Part shown: positions 1 to 7,085 of the stretch, piece by piece
Layout: each line of letters starts with the position of its first letter
How positions within the stretch are numbered: position 1 is the stretch's first letter
DNA from: Paracoccus everestensis
GTDB lineage: Bacteria > Pseudomonadota > Alphaproteobacteria > Rhodobacterales > Rhodobacteraceae
NCBI RefSeq assembly: GCF_021491915.1
Contig: NZ_CP090836.1
Location: forward strand, 2,528,501 to 2,592,500
Reading direction: 5' to 3'
Length of the DNA: 64,000 bases
The notes under the pieces: generated by a model
Told to the model about the DNA's origin: nothing
The model's database searches: none
What the model saw: only the letters and a program-made list of their open reading frames with translations
Made by a program: the position numbers and the translations under genes

Positions 1-363
1 CCGGTCGTGTTCCTGGCCTGGGCGCCCCATCCGATGAACGAGGCGATCGAGATCACCTATCTGTCGGGCGGCGACGCGCAGTTCGGGCCAGACTTCGGCG
101 GCGCGACTGTGCATACACTTGCGCGCAAGGAATGGGTCGCGGCCTGCCCGAATGCCGCCAAGCTGTTCAGCCAACTGGTCTTCGACGTGCCGATGGAAAA
201 CGTGCTGATGGGCAAGATCCTGGACGACGGCATGGACGCCAAGGACGCCGCAAAGGAATGGCTGGCCGAAAATCCCCAGGCTGCGGACGCTTGGCTGGAG
301 GGCGTGACCACGCTGGACGGCCAGCCGGGCGGGGATGCAGTGAAGGCGGCAGTTGCCGGATAA
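1..363 (+). CDS. choX: Choline ABC transporter substrate-binding protein, C-terminal part
   Basis: The frame is open from the first base, so only the last 120 residues are present. They resemble the C-terminal lobe of periplasmic choline-binding ChoX: a WxPHPMN segment, a YLSGGDxxFGPxxGG loop, then an MENxxMGKILDDG helix. In the family this protein delivers choline to a membrane permease and ATPase. The gene stops five bases before the choline sulfatase start, so the two are probably co-transcribed for uptake and release of choline. The N-terminus and signal peptide lie outside the window. Confidence 0.85.
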   Translation, partial: PVVFLAWAPHPMNEAIEITYLSGGDAQFGPDFGGATVHTLARKEWVAACPNAAKLFSQLVFDVPMENVLMGKILDDGMDAKDAAKEWLAENPQAADAWLEGVTTLDGQPGGDAVKAAVAG

Positions 364-368
364 AGACC

Positions 369-1859
369 TTGAAGCCGAATATCCTGATCCTGATGGTGGA
401 CCAGCTGTCGGGGGTGCTTTTCCCCGACGGCCCGGCGCCCTTTCTGCACACGCCGAACCTGCGTCGGCTGGCCGAACGGTCGACGCGCTTTGCCAACACC
501 TATACCGGCAGCCCGCTTTGTGCCCCCGCGCGGGCCAGCTTCATGTCGGGGCAGTTGCCGCGCCGGACGCGGGTCTATGACAACGCTGCGGAGTTTGCAT
601 CCGACATCCCGACCTATGCCCATCATCTGCGCCGGGGCGGATACCAGACCAGCCTGTCGGGCAAGATGCATTTCGTTGGGCCCGACCAGTTGCACGGGTT
701 CGAGGAACGGCTGACGACCGACATCTATCCCGCCGATTTCGGCTGGACGCCCGATTACCGCAAGCCGGGCGAACGGATCGACTGGTGGTATCACAACCTC
801 GGTTCCGTCACCGGCGCCGGGGTGGCGGAAATCACCAACCAGTATGAATACGACGACGAGGTGGCCTTCAACGCTTGCCGCAAGATCTATGACCTCTCGC
901 GCGGCAAGGACCACCGCCCCTGGTGCCTGACGGTCAGCTTTACCCATCCGCACGACCCCTTTGTGGCGCGCCGCAAATACTGGGATCTGTACGAGGGCAT
1001 TCCCGAGCTTGAGCCGCCTGCCGCCATCCCCTATGACGACATGGACCCTCATTCGCAGCGGCTGATGGATGCCTGCGACTGGCGCGCGCTTGAGATCACG
1101 CCCGACCATATCCGCCGCGCCAGGCAGGGATATTTCGCCAACATCACCTATGTTGACGAAAAGATCGGTGAAATTCTGGACGTGCTGGACCGCACGCGCC
1201 AAGACGCGATCGTCCTGTTCCTGTCCGACCACGGAGAGATGCTGGGCGAGCGCGGGATGTGGTTCAAGATGAACTTCTTCGAGGCGTCCGCCCGCGTGCC
1301 GCTGATGATCGCGGCGCCGGGGATGGCGCCAGGACGCGTGGACCAGCCGGTCAGCACCATCGACGTGCTGCCGACACTTTGCGACCTGGCAGGCCTGTCA
1401 ATGGACGAGATTGCACCCTGGACAGACGGCCGGTCTTTGGCGCGCGGCGCGGCGCGTGGGCCTGTGCCGATGGAATATGCGGCCGAGGGCAGCGTGTCGC
1501 CCATGATCGCCCTTCGGGACGGTCGGTGGAAATATGTTGCCTGCAACGCCGATCCCGAGATGCTGTTCGATCTGGAAACTGACCCGGCAGAGCGCATGAA
1601 CCTTGCGGGCGATCCCGAGCACGCTGTCACGGTGGGGCATCTGCGCGCCATGGCCATGCAGCACTGTGATCTGGACGCCTATGACGCCGAGGTGCGCCAG
1701 TCCCAGGCCCGTCGCTGGATCGTCTATGGGGCGCTGCGCAATGGGGCCTATTACCCCTGGGACCATCAGCCGCTGCAACTGGCGTCCGAGCGATATATGC
1801 GCAACCACATGGACCTGAACGTGCTGGAGGAAAGCCAGCGGTTCCCGCGCGGGGAATAA
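369..1859 (+). CDS. betC: Choline-sulfatase
   Basis: Predicted to hydrolyse choline-O-sulfate to choline and sulfate, supplying the glycine betaine pathway. The 496-residue product has the sulfatase signature C51-x-P53-x-R55, where the Cys is converted to formylglycine in active enzymes. It also has an N-terminal metal-binding Asp (D11, in MVDQ) and a DHGEMLGERG segment further on. The best start is TTG at 369. It gives the family N-terminus (KPNILILM) and sits just after the choX stop. An ATG at 393 would remove the first strand and the usual lead-in to D11. The C-terminal region looks full length. Confidence 0.88.
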   Translation: MKPNILILMVDQLSGVLFPDGPAPFLHTPNLRRLAERSTRFANTYTGSPLCAPARASFMSGQLPRRTRVYDNAAEFASDIPTYAHHLRRGGYQTSLSGKMHFVGPDQLHGFEERLTTDIYPADFGWTPDYRKPGERIDWWYHNLGSVTGAGVAEITNQYEYDDEVAFNACRKIYDLSRGKDHRPWCLTVSFTHPHDPFVARRKYWDLYEGIPELEPPAAIPYDDMDPHSQRLMDACDWRALEITPDHIRRARQGYFANITYVDEKIGEILDVLDRTRQDAIVLFLSDHGEMLGERGMWFKMNFFEASARVPLMIAAPGMAPGRVDQPVSTIDVLPTLCDLAGLSMDEIAPWTDGRSLARGAARGPVPMEYAAEGSVSPMIALRDGRWKYVACNADPEMLFDLETDPAERMNLAGDPEHAVTVGHLRAMAMQHCDLDAYDAEVRQSQARRWIVYGALRNGAYYPWDHQPLQLASERYMRNHMDLNVLEESQRFPRGE

Positions 1860-1863
1860 GGAA

Positions 1864-1888
1864 AGGGCCGGTCGTCCCGGCCCTTTTT
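1864..1888 (+). terminator. Rho-independent terminator after betC
   Basis: An 8-bp perfect stem (AGGGCCGG / CCGGCCCT) with a 5-nt loop is followed by a run of four to five T. It lies five bases after the betC stop and before the 3' end of the convergent gene, so it probably ends the choX-betC transcript. Confidence 0.8.
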
Positions 1889-1890
1889 CG

Positions 1891-2295
1891 TTATTGTGCC
1901 TCGGTCTTTTCGCCGCGGTTCTGCATGAACTGGTCGAATTCGGCCTTGTCCTTGGCCTCGCGCAGCTTTTGCAGGAAGTCCACGAACTCGCGGTGCTCAT
2001 CCTCCAGCCGCTTCAGCGTTTCCTCACGATAGGCATCAAAGGCGCTGTTGCCGGTGGTGGGCGCGTAATAGCGGACGCGCGACTGACGGGTGCTGCAACC
2101 AAACATGCGTTTGCTCCAGATCATATAGCCCAGAAGGGCAAGTCCAAGGGGCCAGAAGGCAACAAAGCCGAGGATCATGGCGACGATCCAGGCCGCCTTG
2201 CCGCGCGCATCCAGCCAGTCGCGGGCGCGGGACAAGGGGCCCGCCACGCGCGAGGACATCGGATAGGCGGGCATTCGGGACGATGCGCTGTGCAT
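1891..2295 (-). CDS. DUF2852-like small membrane protein
   Basis: A 134-residue protein with one clear hydrophobic segment (AWIVAMILGFVAFWPLGLAL, about residues 30-52), then a basic and acidic tail with a charged helix rich in Glu, Lys and Arg. This matches the DUF2852 family of alphaproteobacterial membrane proteins of unknown function. The start at 2295 is chosen because GGAGG lies eight bases upstream; a GTG at 2325 and an ATG at 2310 are in frame but lack such a site. It is the last gene on this strand after the HPr/tetR operon, separated by 80 bp. Confidence 0.7.
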   Translation of the reverse strand: MHSASSRMPAYPMSSRVAGPLSRARDWLDARGKAAWIVAMILGFVAFWPLGLALLGYMIWSKRMFGCSTRQSRVRYYAPTTGNSAFDAYREETLKRLEDEHREFVDFLQKLREAKDKAEFDQFMQNRGEKTEAQ

Positions 2296-2375
2296 CCAGG
2301 GAACCTCCATGTTAATGTTAATCACATTTACATAGATGGGCGGAGACAGCGGACCGTCAAGCGGCTGCCCGAAAA

Positions 2376-3008
2376 TTATTCGCCGATCAGGCCAAGCCCC
2401 CGCAGATAGATGATGGCGCCGCTTTCCAGCATCTCGGACGGGCCGACGGGGCTGCGCCCGCCGGGCTTGCCGCGAGAGAACAGTTCGACCACGCCATGGC
2501 TTAGCGCCCAGATGTGGTTTGCCACCATCCGGGCGGGCGGGCGGCGATCAGGGGGAAGGCGTTCGGCCATGGTTTCAGCCGCGTCGATCAGCACCCGCTG
2601 CGCCCGTTCGGATGCTGCCGACAGATCGGCATTCCCGGCGATGGAAATCCCGGATTCGAACATTGCCATATAATATCCCGGCCGCTCGGCGGCAAAGTCC
2701 AGATAGGACTGGCCCATGCGCATGAAGGCGGTCAGCGGGCGAGGCCGGCCCCCGTCAAAGGCCCGTTCCAGCCGTTCGCCGAAATCGACAAATCCCTGCC
2801 GGGCCACTTCTTCCAGCAGATCGTCGCGCCCCTTGAAATGACGATACGGGGCTGCCGGCGAAACGCCTGCCCTGCGCGCGGCTTCGGACAAGGTAAAGGC
2901 AAGGGGGCCGGTTTCCTGGATCAGCAGGGCCGTGGCGTCGACAAGGGCCTGGCGCAGATTGCCGTGGTGATAGGTCTTGCGGTCGGGCACAGGATCCTGA
3001 CCCTTCAC
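2376..3008 (-). CDS. TetR/AcrR family transcriptional regulator
   Basis: A 210-residue regulator. The N-terminal helix-turn-helix is typical: YHHGNLRQALVDAT leads in, then FTLSEAARRAGVSPAAPYRHF. The C-terminal half, with WALSHGVVELF, resembles the WHG type of ligand-binding domain. The GTG start overlaps the HPr stop (GTGA), so it is translationally coupled to the PTS-regulatory operon. The inducer and target genes are not evident from the sequence. The divergent or adjacent target that often accompanies TetR regulators is not obvious here. Confidence 0.85.
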   Translation of the reverse strand: MKGQDPVPDRKTYHHGNLRQALVDATALLIQETGPLAFTLSEAARRAGVSPAAPYRHFKGRDDLLEEVARQGFVDFGERLERAFDGGRPRPLTAFMRMGQSYLDFAAERPGYYMAMFESGISIAGNADLSAASERAQRVLIDAAETMAERLPPDRRPPARMVANHIWALSHGVVELFSRGKPGGRSPVGPSEMLESGAIIYLRGLGLIGE

Positions 3009-3283
3009 ATGCCTTCGCCGAAATAATCCGACACCAGGGCTTCCAGGGCGTCGGCCAGGGCTGCGGCCTCGCGGCCACTGGTCGTGACGGTGATCTGGCT
3101 GCCGCGCGGCGCGGTCAGCATCAGAAGACCCATGATCGAATCCCCTGACACGGCCATGCCATCCTTTTCCACCTGAGCTTGTGCGTCAAAGCGTTCGACC
3201 AGATCGACGAATTTCGCGCTGGCTCGGGCGTGCAGGCCCTTTTCATTGATGATGGCCAGCCGGCGCGTAATCGGCCCAGTCAT
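3005..3283 (-). CDS. ptsH: HPr-family phosphocarrier protein
   Basis: A 92-residue HPr. The phosphorylated histidine is H18 in GLHARAS. A second site, S49 in GDSIMGLL, matches the regulatory serine that HPr kinase modifies in other bacteria. Its operon partners are an EIIA-Man-type protein and HprK, and no sugar permease or enzyme I is in the window. This points to a regulatory PTS relay rather than sugar import. The start overlaps the upstream EIIA stop by four bases. Confidence 0.92.
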   Translation of the reverse strand: MTGPITRRLAIINEKGLHARASAKFVDLVERFDAQAQVEKDGMAVSGDSIMGLLMLTAPRGSQITVTTSGREAAALADALEALVSDYFGEGM

Positions 3284-3702
3284 CCGAAACGGGAACCCGT
3301 GTCAAAAGCTGCCTCGACCGGGACATTATAGGAGTTGATGTATTTGCGTCCGGCTTCCTTGGCGAAAGCCACGGCATCGGGCACCGGAAGGTGCCGCGAC
3401 TTGGCCAGCTTCACCAGCATCGGCAGGTTGGCGCCATACAGGATGGTGCGGTCGCGCATCGCGCAGGCAGGCAGCGACAGGTTCGAGGGGGATCCCCCGA
3501 ACAGGTCCGTCACCACCACCACGCCATTGCCGTCGTCCACCGAATTGGCGGCCGCCTGAATTTCCGCCGTCTTGGCCGCGCGGTCGTGATCATCCTCGAT
3601 CGCGACGGCTGCAATGCCGTTTTGCGGACCAACCACATGTTCGATCGCCAACAGGTATTCCCTGGCAAGGCCGCCATGCGCCACGATCACGATTCCAATC
3701 AA
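3280..3702 (-). CDS. PTS EIIA component, mannose (PTS-EIIA-Man) type
   Basis: A 140-residue EIIA-Man domain. The phosphoacceptor is H9 in VAHGGLA, followed by the [10 protein letters not shown] motif of the family. It receives phosphate from HPr. With no EIIB or EIIC nearby it is probably a regulatory output. The start is a TTG that overlaps the rapZ stop (TTGA); no ATG is available near it. It lies between rapZ and the HPr gene in a chain of four-base overlaps. Confidence 0.88.
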   Translation of the reverse strand: MIGIVIVAHGGLAREYLLAIEHVVGPQNGIAAVAIEDDHDRAAKTAEIQAAANSVDDGNGVVVVTDLFGGSPSNLSLPACAMRDRTILYGANLPMLVKLAKSRHLPVPDAVAFAKEAGRKYINSYNVPVEAAFDTGSRFG

Positions 3703-4736
3703 CGCGTTCCACCACGTTCAAAACCGCGCAGCCGGACCGTTTCCTGGGGAATGCACGCGGCATCCCCCAGGGAAGACGGCGCCGGAATGCGACGTTCAAG
3801 TTCCCTATGCCTTATTGACACCGGCCAGCCCGCCTTAGCAAGCACGGCAGCCACCATTTCAGCCAAAGTGACGGAACGGTGTTGCCCGCCCGTGCATCCA
3901 AAACCGACCGAAAGATGAGATTTTCCTTCCTCGACATAGGCGGGCAACAGAAACAATATCATTTCGCATACGCGATCCAGGAATTCCGCGAATCGCGAAT
4001 CACCCGCCACATGATCCTGAACCGCGGCTTCGCGCCCCGTCAGGGGACGCAGGGCCGGTTCCCAGTGGGGATTGGTCAGGAAGCGGCAATCGAACATCAT
4101 GTCGATGCCGCGCGGCACGCCGCGCTTATAGCTGAAGGAGTGCAAGGAGACGGTCAGTCTGCCATCAGGCCGGATGTCAAACCACCGCGTCAGTTCCGCT
4201 TTCAGGTCGTGGGGCGACAGGTCCGACGTATCCACCAGCACGTCGGCGCGCACCCGGATCGGCTGCAACAGGTCGATTTCCGCCATGACGCCCGTCGCAG
4301 GCCCGCTGTCGGGAGACAACGGATGACGGCGGCGGGTTTCGTTATAACGGCGTTCCAGCACCTCGGGGGCGCAGTCCAGGAACAGCACCTCGGGCGCATA
4401 GCGAGGGTCACGGGTCAGCCGATCGATCAGCTCGATCACATTGCTGGCCGAAAAGTCGCGGTTGCGCACATCCAGACCAAGGGCCAGCGGTTCAGGACGG
4501 CTGGGACCATCCAGCAAGCGCGGGATCAGCGACAAGGGCAGGTTGTCAATGGCCTCGAAACCCAGGTCTTCCAGCACGTTGATGGCGGTAGACCGGCCTG
4601 CGCCCGACGGGCCTGTGACCAGAACCAGCCGCTGCGCCCCGTCCGACGGGACGGCAGGGTCAACAGGGGTCTTGGTGGAATCTTCGGTCAAGGCGACCAT
4701 CTTTCCTGCCTGAAAAGGATGCGGATCGTCCGTCAT
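3699..4736 (-). CDS. rapZ: RapZ/YvcJ-family nucleotide-binding protein
   Basis: A 345-residue P-loop protein of the RapZ (YhbJ/YvcJ) family. In enterobacteria RapZ is an RNase E adaptor controlling glucosamine-6-phosphate synthesis; its role in alphaproteobacteria is less clear. The Walker A motif at residues 42-50 is GPSGAGRST, with Arg where most P-loops have Lys. The C-terminal domain keeps the [10 protein letters not shown] segment. The first 35 residues are an extension beyond the usual core, and a later start cannot be excluded. The ATG overlaps the hprK stop. Confidence 0.88.
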   Translation of the reverse strand: MTDDPHPFQAGKMVALTEDSTKTPVDPAVPSDGAQRLVLVTGPSGAGRSTAINVLEDLGFEAIDNLPLSLIPRLLDGPSRPEPLALGLDVRNRDFSASNVIELIDRLTRDPRYAPEVLFLDCAPEVLERRYNETRRRHPLSPDSGPATGVMAEIDLLQPIRVRADVLVDTSDLSPHDLKAELTRWFDIRPDGRLTVSLHSFSYKRGVPRGIDMMFDCRFLTNPHWEPALRPLTGREAAVQDHVAGDSRFAEFLDRVCEMILFLLPAYVEEGKSHLSVGFGCTGGQHRSVTLAEMVAAVLAKAGWPVSIRHRELERRIPAPSSLGDAACIPQETVRLRGFERGGTR

Positions 4737-5143
4737 GCGACACGCCCGCCCAGCAAAAGCTGCCGCAGCGCAGCATGAAGATGCGGTCGATAAGGCCCTG
4801 TGACAAGGGGCAAGCCCATCCCCAGCACGTCATAGACACGCGACTGTGGCAGCCGATCCTCAGCCGCAGCCCCCAGATCGACCACCTGCGCGACCGTGAC
4901 AGGCCCCGCAGGGTCCGCGTGCAGGATACCGATCCCCCGCGCCTCGATCCGGCCCGACAAGGCAGGAGGACAACTCGCAATGATTTCAACACCCTTGCGG
5001 CACAGGTCGGTTCGGTCGTCAGCCACCAGCATCGCACCCACCGCCATAAGGTCCAAGGCAAGCGTCGACTTTCCCGAACCGGACGGTCCCAAGATCATCA
5101 AGCCAGTGCCATTAATAGAGATTGTGGTCGCGTGAAGTTGCAC
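4733..5143 (-). CDS. hprK: HPr kinase/phosphorylase, short kinase-only form
   Basis: A 136-residue protein holding only the catalytic domain of HprK, against about 310 residues in Firmicutes. Visible motifs are Walker [10 protein letters not shown] and the family signature EARGIGI. It is predicted to phosphorylate the regulatory serine of the HPr encoded three genes downstream. Translation starts at GTG (5143), with AAGGAG ten bases upstream. It heads the operon and is divergent from pckA. Confidence 0.88.
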   Translation of the reverse strand: MQLHATTISINGTGLMILGPSGSGKSTLALDLMAVGAMLVADDRTDLCRKGVEIIASCPPALSGRIEARGIGILHADPAGPVTVAQVVDLGAAAEDRLPQSRVYDVLGMGLPLVTGPYRPHLHAALRQLLLGGRVA

Positions 5144-5176
5144 TTCCGAATCACTCCTTCGATCCGATCATCTGCG

Positions 5177-5263
5177 AATTCCGCTAACACAGGGTTGAGA
5201 AACACTCTCGACGCGGACCGTTGGCGATAACATCACCTGTTTACGCTAACTGTTCGCGCCAAC
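5177..5263. promoter_or_regulatory. Operator array upstream of pckA, CG-centred palindromes
   Basis: Three 12-bp imperfect palindromes of the form GTTnnCGnnAAC are present: GTTGGCGATAAC (5220-5231), GTTTACGCTAAC (5239-5250) and GTTCGCGCCAAC (5252-5263). A degenerate fourth, AATTCCGCTAAC, is at 5177-5188. CG-centred palindromes of this kind are typical LacI-family operators. As I recall, CceR, the LacI-family central-carbon regulator of Rhodobacter sphaeroides, uses a similar site. If the TTATAG at 5288-5293 is the -10 element of pckA, the last palindrome is centred near -42, which suits an activator. Confidence 0.6.
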
Positions 5264-5353
5264 TTCTTTTTTGCCCTTTGGGCCGTGTTATAGGCCCCGC
5301 ATACTGCTTCACGAACGTGTCGCAAGCCCAATCGAATGAGGAGCGTCGATATC

Positions 5354-6949
5354 ATGGCCACCCGTGTAAACCCGGACTGCAAGCTTGAGGATCAGGGAAT
5401 CGAGGGCCTTGGCCGGGTTTATTACAATCTTCTGGAACCGGCGTTGATGACCGAGGCGGTCGCGCGCAAGGAAGGCCAGATGGGATTGGGCGGCACCTTC
5501 CTGGTGTCCACCGGGGCGCATACCGGCCGTTCGCCCAAGGACAAGTTCGTGGTCCGCACCCCCGAGGTCGAGCACTCGATCTGGTGGGAAAACAACAAGC
5601 CGATGTCGTCCGAGGCCTTTGACCGGCTGTATGCCGACATGCTGGACCACATGAAGGGCCGCGATTACTTCGTGCAGGATCTGTTCGGCGGCGCCGACGC
5701 CGCCAACCGCCTAGACGTGCGTGTCGTGACCGAACTGGCCTGGCACGGGCTGTTCATCCGCCATCTGCTGCGCCGCCCGGATGCGGCGGAACTGGAAAGC
5801 TTCACCCCCGACTTCACCATCATCAACTGCCCCAGCTTCAAGGCCGATCCCGAACGCCATGGCTGCCGCAGCGAAACTGTGATCGCGCTGAACTTCGCGC
5901 GCAAGCTGATCCTGATCGGCAACACGGCCTATGCGGGCGAGAACAAGAAGTCGGTCTTCACGCTGCTGAACTATCTGCTGCCGGAAAAGGGCATCATGCC
6001 GATGCATTGTTCCGCCAACCACGCCATCGGCAACCCCGACGACAGCGCCGTTTTCTTCGGCCTGTCGGGCACCGGCAAGACCACGCTGTCGGCCGATCCC
6101 TCGCGCGTGCTGATCGGCGATGACGAACACGGCTGGTCGGACAAGGGCATCTTCAACTTTGAAGGCGGCTGCTATGCCAAGACCATCAACCTTTCGGCCA
6201 AGGCCGAGCCGGAAATCCACGCCACCTGCTCGCGTTTCGGCACCGTGATCGAGAACATGGTCTTTCACCCGGACACGCTGGAGCTGGACTTCGAGGACAA
6301 CTCGATCACCGACAACATGCGCTGCGCCTATCCGCTGGAGGCGATCTCGAACGCCTCGGAAACCAGCCTGGGCGGACATCCGAAGAATATCATCATGCTG
6401 ACCTGTGATGCCTACGGCGTGCTGCCGCCCATCGCGCGGTTGACCCCCGCGCAGGCCATGTATCACTTCCTGTCGGGCTTCACGTCCAAGACACCGGGAA
6501 CCGAGGTCGGCATCGTTGAGCCTATCCCGACTTTCTCGACCTGCTTTGGCGCGCCTTTCATGCCGCGCCGGCCAGAAGTCTATGGCAAGCTCTTGCAGGA
6601 AAAGATCGCCCAGCACGGCGCCAGCTGCTGGCTGGTCAACACTGGCTGGACCGGGGGCGCCTTCGGCACCGGCAAGCGGATGCCCATCGCCGCGACCCGC
6701 GCCCTGCTGTCGGCGGCGTTGGACGGCAGTCTGAACGACGTGCAGTTCCGCAAGGATCCGAACTTCGGCTTCGAGGTTCCGGTCAGCGTGCCGGGCGTCG
6801 AGGACAGGCTGCTGGATCCGCGCCAGACCTGGGCCGACCCCGCCGCCTATGACAAGCAGGCCGCCAAGCTGGTGGGAATGTTCAGCGACAACTTCGCCCA
6901 ATATCTGGGCGCGATCGACGACGAGGTTCGCGCGGCGGCCATCGGCTGA
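5354..6949 (+). CDS. pckA: Phosphoenolpyruvate carboxykinase (ATP)
   Basis: A 531-residue ATP-dependent PEPCK converting oxaloacetate to phosphoenolpyruvate, the entry step of gluconeogenesis. The kinase P-loop GLSGTGKTT is at residues 236-244, and substrate-loop and [10 protein letters not shown] segments are present. ATG at 5354 is preferred because GAGGAG precedes it by about ten bases; an ATG at 5336 would add six residues with no good ribosome-binding site. It is divergent from hprK, and the operator array lies between them. Confidence 0.96.
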   Translation: MATRVNPDCKLEDQGIEGLGRVYYNLLEPALMTEAVARKEGQMGLGGTFLVSTGAHTGRSPKDKFVVRTPEVEHSIWWENNKPMSSEAFDRLYADMLDHMKGRDYFVQDLFGGADAANRLDVRVVTELAWHGLFIRHLLRRPDAAELESFTPDFTIINCPSFKADPERHGCRSETVIALNFARKLILIGNTAYAGENKKSVFTLLNYLLPEKGIMPMHCSANHAIGNPDDSAVFFGLSGTGKTTLSADPSRVLIGDDEHGWSDKGIFNFEGGCYAKTINLSAKAEPEIHATCSRFGTVIENMVFHPDTLELDFEDNSITDNMRCAYPLEAISNASETSLGGHPKNIIMLTCDAYGVLPPIARLTPAQAMYHFLSGFTSKTPGTEVGIVEPIPTFSTCFGAPFMPRRPEVYGKLLQEKIAQHGASCWLVNTGWTGGAFGTGKRMPIAATRALLSAALDGSLNDVQFRKDPNFGFEVPVSVPGVEDRLLDPRQTWADPAAYDKQAAKLVGMFSDNFAQYLGAIDDEVRAAAIG

Positions 6950-6970
6950 TCGCCCGCCGAAGTCGAATGG

Positions 6971-7002
6971 AAAAGGCCGCGCGGATTGCGCGGCCTTTTG
7001 CT
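6971..7002 (+). terminator. Rho-independent terminator after pckA
   Basis: A 12-bp perfect stem (AAAAGGCCGCGC / GCGCGGCCTTTT) with a GGATT loop is followed by TGCTTTT, 22 bases after the pckA stop. Confidence 0.8.
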
Positions 7003-7014
7003 TTTGCGGCTTGC

Positions 7015-7079
7015 GGTGCGTGCAAAGCACGCACCCTACCGGATATTGGCCCTGCGTAGGGTGCGTGCTTGCACGCACC
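7015..7079. repeat. Long inverted repeat between convergent pckA and phoX
   Basis: Two arms, 7015-7039 and 7056-7079, are reverse complements except for one missing T (24 of 25). Each arm is itself partly palindromic, with GGTGCGTGC read against GCACGCACC. The spacer is 16 bases. This is the pattern of a REP-like or miniature palindromic repeat. It ends seven bases before the phoX stop, so it could also act as a terminator for either strand. Confidence 0.75.
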
Positions 7080-7085
7080 ATGAAC

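Noticed and set aside
5271..5293. A TTGCCC and TTATAG pair as a sigma-70 promoter for pckA
   Set aside because: The spacing is 11 bases, too short for a -35/-10 pair. The -10 alone may be real, with an activator in place of a -35.
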